From a bacterium (GTDB taxonomy: Bacteria; Verrucomicrobiota; Kiritimatiellia; UBA8416; CAMZLY01): a stretch of DNA of 16,843 nucleotides. The translations under genes and the position numbers were made by a program. Under the pieces are notes generated by a model. The model was not told the DNA's origin. It made no database searches and saw nothing but the letters and a program-made list of their open reading frames with translations. Below, piece by piece: positions 1 to 6,529 of the stretch; position 1 is the first letter of the stretch, and every line of letters begins with the position of its first letter. The stretch lies in assembly GCA_030632465.1 (NCBI GenBank), contig DAOVUR010000012.1, positions 1-16,843 of the forward strand, given 5' to 3'.

Positions 1-23
1 ACCACTGAATACTTGACTCTTTA

Positions 24-29
24 TATAAT
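24..29 (+). promoter_or_regulatory. Candidate -10 box before the methionine synthase activation gene
   Basis: A perfect TATAAT lies 19 bases before the ATG at 49. The -35 region would fall at the window edge (about 1-6, ACCACT) and is poor, so this rests on the -10 alone. If real, the transcript would start near 36 and have a very short leader. That fits the lack of a Shine-Dalgarno sequence and argues against a start upstream of 49. Confidence 0.3.
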
Positions 30-48
30 ACCGTTAACAATCCCCGCT

Positions 49-729
49 ATGACAACTTTAACAGAGATACCAGTTAAGCTAGACCTAGACAAGCTGCTTA
101 TGAACCTACACCTTGATCCTGAAAGTGACGAAGCAAAGGAGTTCACGGAGCTGTTTCATAAAGCAGTACTGGTAGCTAGCCCTAAAGCTTTATATAAAGA
201 ATGCTATATCGAGACAAAGGGTGATAGAACTATTATTATCGAAGGTCAGACTTTAACGAGTATCGTACTAAGAGAAAATATTGGCGAGGTTCAACGCGTC
301 TTCCCTTATGTCGCAACATGTGGTGTTGAACTTGATCAGATAGAGATCGATGCTGATGATTTCCTACAACAGTTTTGGCTAGACGCCATCAAAGCAGAAG
401 TTCTCGACATAAGCCGTAACTACCTAAAGGAACACATTCATAACCAAGACCCTAATCTTAAAACAACATCTATGAGTCCAGGCTCCGGAGATGTTCAAGT
501 CTGGCCCATTGAAGAACAAAGACCGCTTTTCACAATACTTGGTGATGTAGAGAAGGCAATCGGCGTAACATTAACCGACAGCTTATTGATGCAACCGAAC
601 AAGAGCCTATCGGGGATACGATATCCATCAGAAATAGATTTCCGAACATGCCAGCTATGCCATAAAGAGAATTGCCCTACCCGCCAGCTACCTCTTGATG
701 AAGAAGTTATTAAAAAATATGAACATTAA
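49..729 (+). CDS. Free-standing vitamin B12-dependent methionine synthase activation-domain protein
   Basis: This 226-residue protein resembles the C-terminal activation (AdoMet-binding) domain of cobalamin-dependent methionine synthase MetH, here encoded alone. In the family, this domain supports reductive methylation of cob(II)alamin with AdoMet when the cofactor becomes oxidised. Visible family features are the MSPGSG motif at residues 142-147 followed by a tryptophan, then QRPLF, and LLMQPNKSLSGIRYP near 179-193. The C-terminus carries a CxxCx4C cluster (C201, C204, C209), as in stand-alone versions of this family, and could bind metal. The frame is open to the left window edge through a TTG at 13, but I chose ATG 49 because homology-like sequence begins there and a TATAAT overlaps the longer version. 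No clear Shine-Dalgarno sequence is visible. mtnA follows after 21 bases, so the two are probably co-transcribed. It likely serves a MetH lacking this domain, or another corrinoid protein. Confidence 0.82.
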   Translation: MTTLTEIPVKLDLDKLLMNLHLDPESDEAKEFTELFHKAVLVASPKALYKECYIETKGDRTIIIEGQTLTSIVLRENIGEVQRVFPYVATCGVELDQIEIDADDFLQQFWLDAIKAEVLDISRNYLKEHIHNQDPNLKTTSMSPGSGDVQVWPIEEQRPLFTILGDVEKAIGVTLTDSLLMQPNKSLSGIRYPSEIDFRTCQLCHKENCPTRQLPLDEEVIKKYEH

Positions 730-750
730 ATAATTAAACAAAGTGATTTT

Positions 751-1785
751 ATGACCATACCACGCACCATAGAATGGATTCCTAAAGCAGAAGGCGAGTT
801 AATGCCTGGGCTTATCCGGCTAATAGACCAAACTCTACTGCCAGAAAAATTAGACTATATTGAAACTACTGATATACAAGAGGTATGGCACGCAATCAAA
901 ACATTACAAGTTCGGGGAGCGCCTGCAATAGGAATTGCCGCCGCTATGGGTATCGCTGCTGCTGCACAAGAAAGCGCATCTGACTCTACGGAAAATATTA
1001 TTGCCACTGTTGACCAAGCTGGCGCATACCTAGCAACTTCACGCCCTACTGCTGTTAATCTTTTCTGGGCAATTGATCGTATGCAACGCCTAGCAAATAA
1101 TAACGGGAAGCTTTCGGCAATAGATCTAAAAATCGCCCTCATAAAAGAGGCTATGCGTATTAGAGATGAAGATGCAGCTATGTGTCGCGCTATAGGTGAA
1201 CATGGCACAGTCCTATTAAAGGATGGCGATACGGTACTCACGCATTGCAATGCAGGCAGTCTCGCTACGGCAGAGTTCGGCACCGCATTAGCGCCCATAT
1301 ATGTTGCGAAGGAACAAGGCAAAAATATCAAAGTATATGCTGACGAAACAAGACCACTACTACAGGGCTCTCGGCTAACAGCTTGGGAGCTTATGCAGGC
1401 TGGCATTGATGTAACAGTTATCTGTGATAATATGACAGCGCAAGTAATGAAGGAAGGTCGCATTGATGCCGTTATGGTCGGAGCCGACCGCATAGCTGCC
1501 AATGGCGATGCAGCAAATAAGATTGGAACTTACGGTGTTGCCCTACTGGCAAAAGCTCACAATATACCATTCTATGTGCTGGCACCTTCATCAACCATTG
1601 ATATGGATACAGCGACTGGTAAAGATATTCCAATTGAAGAGCGGGCAGATAAAGAAATCACGCACGGTTTCGGAACAGCAACTGCGCCAGATGGAGTTAA
1701 AGTCTATGCACCAGCATTTGATGTGACACCTACTGAATTAATAACAGCTATCATCACCGAAAAAGGCGACTATATAATTAAGTGA
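751..1785 (+). CDS. mtnA: S-methyl-5-thioribose-1-phosphate isomerase (MtnA)
   Basis: MtnA is a cytoplasmic enzyme of methionine salvage. It converts 5-methylthioribose-1-phosphate to 5-methylthioribulose-1-phosphate, recycling the methylthio group left over from polyamine synthesis. The 344-residue length is normal. Visible hallmarks are RGAPAIGIAAAMG (55-67), THCNAGSLAT with the catalytic Cys166, ADETRPLLQGSRLTAWEL (197-214), and GADRIAANGDAANKIGTYG with the catalytic Asp246. The Cys-Asp spacing of 80 residues equals that of the characterised Bacillus enzyme (Cys160/Asp240). It lies 21 bases after the MetH activation-domain gene and probably shares its transcript, putting methionine regeneration and salvage together. 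Only a weak AGTGA precedes the ATG. The gene ends 2 bases from the end of the convergent kinase gene. Related aIF2B/ribose-1,5-bisphosphate isomerases are less likely given the motif set. Confidence 0.95.
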   Translation: MTIPRTIEWIPKAEGELMPGLIRLIDQTLLPEKLDYIETTDIQEVWHAIKTLQVRGAPAIGIAAAMGIAAAAQESASDSTENIIATVDQAGAYLATSRPTAVNLFWAIDRMQRLANNNGKLSAIDLKIALIKEAMRIRDEDAAMCRAIGEHGTVLLKDGDTVLTHCNAGSLATAEFGTALAPIYVAKEQGKNIKVYADETRPLLQGSRLTAWELMQAGIDVTVICDNMTAQVMKEGRIDAVMVGADRIAANGDAANKIGTYGVALLAKAHNIPFYVLAPSSTIDMDTATGKDIPIEERADKEITHGFGTATAPDGVKVYAPAFDVTPTELITAIITEKGDYIIK

Positions 1786-1787
1786 TC

Positions 1788-4199
1788 CTACTCATTTTCC
1801 ATCAGGAGTCGTTGTGTGCGACGACTCTTGCGCCAGCCAAGATCTAAATCTTTCTTATCAAGTTTAACAGGCTCATCATCAGCGCTAATATCATCTGTTA
1901 CGATGCGACTTCTTAATAGTCTTTTTGACTTATGCTTTATCATCCATTTTAAATCTTTTATGATCGCCGCAGCTTCTGATGCAAATGCTGTATCTCCATA
2001 TTCGTTAATATAAGCATCCAGTAATCGCTGAGCATTCTTAATATCATCTTTATTGAATGATGCCTGACCTAACGAACGACGCCAACCCTCCTCACTGTAT
2101 ACAGCAGTAACATCAACTCCAAGAGAACTTAACACTAAACGCAGGTTGTCACATGCCGCCTGTTCAACTGCAGCGTTAATCTGTTTTTCAACTTCCATCA
2201 ATAACCCTTTAGCCAGTGGATCACCAAGAGTATCAAACAATCGACTCGCATGCCCGTAAGCCCTAGAATGATAAGCCATGATCCCTTTCACTAATGCTAC
2301 CGACTTCATATCCTCACTACCCATGCGAGCCATCTTATCGCGTTGCGTCAGATCAGAGACTCTAAAAATAATTTCGCTACTGGCAATTCCACTTCCAACA
2401 TTAATATCCTGTCGACCAACAACTCTAAAATTATCCACATCAACAATAACCAGGTTATAACTACCCTGAAGAGTATTAACCTGAACATTTTGCCCCACCT
2501 GCTCCTTGAAGGAAGACAAAATCGCCATATCAATATCTCTTGCTTCAACAAGTATATCAGAAATCTCCTGTAGTTTCTCTTTATACTCTTGTAATGCCGA
2601 TTTCTTCATAGCACTCTGAACCACACTATTGGCTGCACCTACTCCATCGCTAATAATCAATTCTGGAACTTTTATCATTAACTGCTTAATAAGCTTACGA
2701 CTTCTCTGCTTTGATAGCTGAATATCTTTACGCATCTTTGCATGTTTCTCGCGCAACAGATGTGCGGTATTCTCGCGAGCAGCATCGGTTTCATCATACA
2801 GCATACCACTGTATGATTCGTACACATCTGCAGCTACCAACAACTGTTCTCCATCAATGTATGGTCGCGCTTCTTCATCAAGCGCCGACATAACTGCATC
2901 TACCTGCGAATCAAGGATTCTCTCTAATCTTTCAATCTCATCTTCTGCCATCAAAGAATATTTAGTACCACTTGTCTGCGAGGCAACTTGCGTGAATGCC
3001 CGTATAGATTCACTTATCTGATCGGGATATTTTTCCTGACGCTCTTTGGCAAATTCAAACATCTCCCTCGCATTATCATCAACAAAAGAGGTTTCAGGCT
3101 CAACAGGGAGCTCGCTTGTTTCCTGTGTACTATCAACTACAATCGCAGGGATAACGGGAGGAGAAGTTTGCGGTTCATACGAGACACGTTGACAAGAACG
3201 ACGCGTAATAATTGATACTACCAGAAAGGCTATGAAGAATGCTAGTGTGCGCAACATCAATATCTTCTTAGTCTTATCTGATTTATATCTCGAGTCACGT
3301 TGTTCAATAGAATTAAGTCCACCAGTAACAACTGAAGGCATTGTTGCAGCACCATCATACTTGCCCGTAACTTCACGATGCACTTGACTCAACAAGTTCC
3401 TCACATCTCCCCAACTTTGCGGACGTTCATCTGGGTTTTTACGAAGCATATTTCTTAGTAACTCATTTACAGGCGTCGAAATGTCTGGATTAAGCGATTG
3501 AGCATCAATAGGATCATCAGTAAGTTGCATCTGCATAACCGTATCATCATTCTCACCATGAAACATTAACTTTCCAGTCAACATATGATACATCATGGCA
3601 CCAAGCGAATATATATCAGAGCGACAATCTAGATCAACTTTCCCTTCCGCCTGCTCCGGCGAGATATAAGCAGGAGTACCCATAACGACAACTTTATCGA
3701 CTTCAGTCTCGACACTAATTGCATTAAGAGTATGAGACAGTCCCAGGTCGGCAACCTTCACAGTACCATCAGCATCAATAATAATATTATCAGGTTTTAT
3801 ATCACAATGAATAACGCGTGCTTTATCCCAGGCATACCCCATTGCATCTGCAATACAGTCTACAACAGTTAACACATCCTCCTCAGGAAGACTACCTTTA
3901 CGCCTAACCCAATCTCCCACAGTATAACCTGCGATATATTCCATGACAAAACAGTAGAGTTCTGTGGTAGCTTTGGCATCATAGACCTGCACAATACCAG
4001 AATGTTTGAGCTGTGCAGTAGCGCAAGCTTCTTTAAGAAATCGATTAACATCGTCTTCATCTGTTGCTAAATGTTGAGATAAAACCTTAATTGCAACGAT
4101 GCGATCCAGCGAGATCTGGCGAGCCTTCCACACAGAAGCCATACCGCCCTCACCAAGCTTCTCTAATATCTCAAACCCATCTATTCTAGGTGTTTCCAT
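1788..4199 (-). CDS. Transmembrane serine/threonine protein kinase (PknB-type) with large extracytoplasmic domain
   Basis: This 803-residue protein has an N-terminal Hanks-type kinase domain (about 8-272). It shows the glycine loop GEGGMASVWKA (16-26), AIKV with Lys38, the helix-C glutamate near 57, catalytic loop HCDIKPDN (131-138), DLG (151-153), GTPAYISPEQAEG (174-186), and DxRSDIYSLG. A single membrane helix lies at about 313-332, followed by basic residues, a Pro/Thr/Glu-rich stretch (about 341-370) and roughly 430 mostly helical residues. These include a beta-rich insert (GQNVQVNTLQGSYNLVIVDVD) and end in a Lys/Arg-rich tail. I recognise no PASTA or named sensor domain. The catalytic-loop HRD arginine is cysteine, so it is a non-RD kinase, but Lys38, Asp133, Asn138 and Asp151 are all present, so activity is likely. 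The gene stands alone and converges on mtnA. No good Shine-Dalgarno sequence precedes the ATG. Substrate and signal cannot be told from context. Confidence 0.93.
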   Translation of the reverse strand: METPRIDGFEILEKLGEGGMASVWKARQISLDRIVAIKVLSQHLATDEDDVNRFLKEACATAQLKHSGIVQVYDAKATTELYCFVMEYIAGYTVGDWVRRKGSLPEEDVLTVVDCIADAMGYAWDKARVIHCDIKPDNIIIDADGTVKVADLGLSHTLNAISVETEVDKVVVMGTPAYISPEQAEGKVDLDCRSDIYSLGAMMYHMLTGKLMFHGENDDTVMQMQLTDDPIDAQSLNPDISTPVNELLRNMLRKNPDERPQSWGDVRNLLSQVHREVTGKYDGAATMPSVVTGGLNSIEQRDSRYKSDKTKKILMLRTLAFFIAFLVVSIITRRSCQRVSYEPQTSPPVIPAIVVDSTQETSELPVEPETSFVDDNAREMFEFAKERQEKYPDQISESIRAFTQVASQTSGTKYSLMAEDEIERLERILDSQVDAVMSALDEEARPYIDGEQLLVAADVYESYSGMLYDETDAARENTAHLLREKHAKMRKDIQLSKQRSRKLIKQLMIKVPELIISDGVGAANSVVQSAMKKSALQEYKEKLQEISDILVEARDIDMAILSSFKEQVGQNVQVNTLQGSYNLVIVDVDNFRVVGRQDINVGSGIASSEIIFRVSDLTQRDKMARMGSEDMKSVALVKGIMAYHSRAYGHASRLFDTLGDPLAKGLLMEVEKQINAAVEQAACDNLRLVLSSLGVDVTAVYSEEGWRRSLGQASFNKDDIKNAQRLLDAYINEYGDTAFASEAAAIIKDLKWMIKHKSKRLLRSRIVTDDISADDEPVKLDKKDLDLGWRKSRRTQRLLMENE
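1806..1827. other. Small inverted repeat at the mtnA/kinase convergence
   Basis: GAGTCGT (1806-1812) and ACGACTC (1821-1827) form a perfect 7-bp stem with an 8-base loop inside the last codons of the kinase gene, about 20 bases past the mtnA stop. It may help end mtnA transcription, but no T-run follows on either strand and the sequence also encodes kinase residues. Confidence 0.2.
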
Positions 4200-4785
4200 A
4201 AATTAACTACCAAAGTTCCTGCCTGTTAATCTGATCTAATACAGATATAATAGTACAACACTATATTTTATTAAGCCATTTAGCAAACTGTTCATAATAT
4301 TAATTGTAATAAAACTAGCAACGAATAATATATAGACCAGTAAAGATGTTTGCAGAACCATCATCCCCAACGGGCTTGCCTGTCGTGAGCTTGTCGCACC
4401 GGCCCCGCTGAAACAGAAGACTTTTGTTAAAACCAACTGCCATCTACACACCTTACGACATCCGAAAACTTCAAATAACCACCGCCTGACTTCTCTTCAG
4501 AAGAAGAGCAAAAGCATTCCGTTACCTGTTCATTCAGCAGGACGAAGCCTGAAGCCGAAATGACCTCATAATGCGATATGAAACTGAATACCCATCCGCA
4601 AACAGTGATCAAGCAAACAGTGATGATTATAAATTTTATATACATGCAACCAACAACAAACAGGCTGTATTCAAGAGACTTACGCCCCACCCTTCTTAAC
4701 CAACATAACGCTTGATGTATATTTATCTTGATCACAACCGATATTATATTAATATCTCGGACTTTATTGTACGGGAGGGTATATT
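4200..4785. other. Long non-coding gap between divergent genes, with repeat remnants
   Basis: This gap of nearly 600 bases separates the divergent kinase and lamin-tail genes. Near 4365-4415 lies a GC-richer patch (GTGAGCTTGTCGCACCGGCC) unlike the AT-rich surroundings, and 4540-4575 holds a copy of the repeat seen at 10237-10310. For the kinase, a weak (-) promoter could use TATTAT at 4252-4247. For the lamin-tail gene, TTGATC (4728-4733) and TAATAT (4750-4755), 16 bases apart, are a weak candidate. Two short open frames on the (-) strand (4236-4451 and 4427-4735) lack ribosome sites. The longer one reads through the repeat, so I do not call them genes. No tRNA is visible. Confidence 0.5.
4540..4575 (+). 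repeat. Dispersed copy of the 34-bp intergenic repeat unit
   Basis: Twenty-three bases (4540-4562, including GACGAAGCCTGAAGCCGAA) are identical to 10258-10280. The match continues with CCTCA(T)AATGCG, having one substitution and one extra base. It has the same orientation as the tandem units at 10237-10310, more than 5 kb away. It lies in non-coding DNA, so it is a dispersed intergenic repeat and not shared coding sequence. Confidence 0.8.
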
Positions 4786-4788
4786 ATC
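4773..4788 (+). promoter_or_regulatory. Shine-Dalgarno sequence pointing to an ATC/ATT start codon
   Basis: GGGAGGG (4773-4779) is the strongest ribosome site near the lamin-tail gene. It sits 3 bases before an in-frame ATT (4783) and 6 bases before an in-frame ATC (4786). It is 30 bases before the first conventional start codon, TTG 4810. Starting at ATC adds a lysine-containing n-region (KTKNSTLLRR) that completes a normal signal peptide. Confidence 0.5.
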
Positions 4789-6330
4789 AAAACAAAAAAC
4801 AGTACGCTATTGCGTCGGGCAATATGCTTATTAGCAATACAGATTCTTATAACCACAAATTTATCAGCAACATATATTCTCCAGGAAGACTTTGAAGAAA
4901 ACAATATTTATGGCTGGGTACAAGGCAGAACGAACGACTGGGCAAACTCAACAAACAGCCCAATAACCGGACTACGCTCTATGCAGCACAACAGTTCCGA
5001 CATCAGCTCCGCTAGCTACTTTTACACACAACTTAACTCACAAACTAACGCAAACACAACTTGGCGCTTTAATCTCAAGAACGACTGGGATGCAGCGCCA
5101 TCCTACTACAACAAGTTTTGGGTATACCTAACTGCCAGCGAAGGTAACTTAACCAACAGCACTGTTGATGGATATGCTCTTGGTGTAAATTTTGATGGCG
5201 ATAATGACCTACTGAAACTGTGGCGCGTAACCGATGGTGAGGCCGACAAAGTCTTAATAGAGTCACCTTTCAGTTGGGGCGCAGCAGATACCGTGAGCAT
5301 AGAAGCATCATGTAGCCATGACGGAATATGGGAGTTCCGCTACAACAATCAAGGAGGCTTCAGCAACATGACGTTTGCCGGTTCTTCCACCGACAGCAAC
5401 TATCTTGATATCTCCTACTTCGGGCTATACTATAAATTTTCATCTACAAGATCAGGGAAACTATGGTGTGACGACATCAGTATCACACAAAACGAATCAC
5501 CATCCAACATGCCACCAGACATGCTTTCATCCCCCATTAGCACTACGATTACAGCCGCAATAAATGAGCCCATCACCATTCTCATCACTGCATTTGAAAC
5601 TGCGACTGACCGAGCTGACCTTATCACCATAACCAGCACAAACCTACCACCTCACGCCACATTCCCTATTACCACCGGCGTCTCACCATTAACTAACAGT
5701 TTCACCTGGACACCAACATACGCAGGGGAATACAGTGCAACCTTTAACGCATCTGATAAAGACGGAACAAACTCCATAACCGTAAACTTTAACGTCAAAG
5801 CCTCTACACAAAGCAGAATATGGATCAACGAAATCCATTACGACAACGACAGTATCGATATAAATGAAGGTGTCGAGATAGCGGGATACGCCAGCACCAG
5901 CCTAGATAATTACAAATTAATATTTTATAACGGTGCCGACGGCAGTATATATAGCGAATTAAATCTTTACGGAACCATAGATTACGAAAATGACCTCTTT
6001 GGCGCCATATGGTTTAACCAAGCAGGAATCCAAAATGGACCAGATGGCATAGCTCTTATCAGTATTACAGGAAACAAAACAAACCTTCACCAATTCATAA
6101 GCTACGAAGGAAGCTTTACCGCAACCGAGGGCCCATTCATCAATATTGAGAGCACAAATATCAGCACTGACGAATCTCCAGCACCAGAGATCAACACGTC
6201 AATACAGCTCATAGGCAAAGGCAACACATATAACCACTTCCACTGGCGCGAACCAACAATACACTCATGCGGATATATTAACGAAGGTCAAGCTATCACC
6301 CCACCTGGCACCTTTATCGTAATAGAATAG
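4786..6330 (+). CDS. Secreted LamG-like / Ig-like / lamin-tail domain protein
   Basis: This exported protein has about 514 residues (506 if started at TTG 4810). A signal peptide with basic n-region and hydrophobic core (AICLLAIQILITT) ends near LSA-TY. Next comes a beta-rich LamG-like region (about 30-235) starting LQEDFEENNIYGW, rich in Asn, Ser and Trp. Then follows an Ig-like module (about 240-340; NSFTWTPTYAGEY and FNASDKDGTNSITVNF are typical). The C-terminal half is a bacterial lamin-tail domain (about 345-510): RIWINEIHYDND, GVEIAGYA, NYKLIFYNG, QNGPDGIALI, FISYEGSFTATEGP and NEGQ. Such domains often precede secreted nucleases or phosphatases, but here the protein ends right after the domain, with no enzyme or sorting signal. 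It probably binds ligands or has a structural role at the cell surface. The promoter is weak. The start is unusual because a strong Shine-Dalgarno sequence points to ATC/ATT and no ATG is available. Confidence 0.82.
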   Translation: MKTKNSTLLRRAICLLAIQILITTNLSATYILQEDFEENNIYGWVQGRTNDWANSTNSPITGLRSMQHNSSDISSASYFYTQLNSQTNANTTWRFNLKNDWDAAPSYYNKFWVYLTASEGNLTNSTVDGYALGVNFDGDNDLLKLWRVTDGEADKVLIESPFSWGAADTVSIEASCSHDGIWEFRYNNQGGFSNMTFAGSSTDSNYLDISYFGLYYKFSSTRSGKLWCDDISITQNESPSNMPPDMLSSPISTTITAAINEPITILITAFETATDRADLITITSTNLPPHATFPITTGVSPLTNSFTWTPTYAGEYSATFNASDKDGTNSITVNFNVKASTQSRIWINEIHYDNDSIDINEGVEIAGYASTSLDNYKLIFYNGADGSIYSELNLYGTIDYENDLFGAIWFNQAGIQNGPDGIALISITGNKTNLHQFISYEGSFTATEGPFINIESTNISTDESPAPEINTSIQLIGKGNTYNHFHWREPTIHSCGYINEGQAITPPGTFIVIE

Positions 6331-6377
6331 AACTAGATATTTCATTACAAATCATGCATCGCCTTAACCATTCCGTA

Positions 6378-6398
6378 GCGGAGCGGAGACCGCTCCGC
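6378..6398. terminator. GC-rich hairpin downstream of the lamin-tail gene
   Basis: GCGGAGCGG (6378-6386) and CCGCTCCGC (6390-6398) form a perfect 9-bp, nearly all-GC stem with an AGA loop, 47 bases after the stop. The next 40 bases are pyrimidine-rich (CTTTCACCTTTCATCC, later CTTTT) but contain no uninterrupted T-run. It could be an imperfect terminator or another small intergenic repeat; its CCGTAGCGGAGCGG edge resembles CCGTAGAGCGG at 15810-15819. Confidence 0.45.
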
Positions 6399-6529
6399 CT
6401 TTCACCTTTCATCCTTTACGCTTTTAATTTACGCCTCCACTTTTATAACCGAAAAGCGCTATAAATCTTGCCACATCACCTTTGCCGCAGTACAATTTTT
6501 CACTTATCTAAAAACAAGAGGAGAAGAAT

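Noticed and set aside
855..1502. Open frame of 215 codons on the (-) strand
   Set aside because: It lies entirely antisense to mtnA, whose catalytic motifs are intact, has no ribosome site and reads as low-complexity Ala/Ser/Ile sequence.
1806..1827. Intrinsic terminator for mtnA or the kinase gene
   Set aside because: The stem is only 7 bp, is inside coding sequence and has no T-run on either strand; it is kept only as a low-confidence inverted repeat.
4236..4735. Two short (-) strand frames (71 and 102 codons), the second with a hydrophobic stretch
   Set aside because: Neither has a ribosome site. The longer one needs a GTG start and translates straight through the intergenic repeat copy, so it is more likely chance openness than a small membrane protein.
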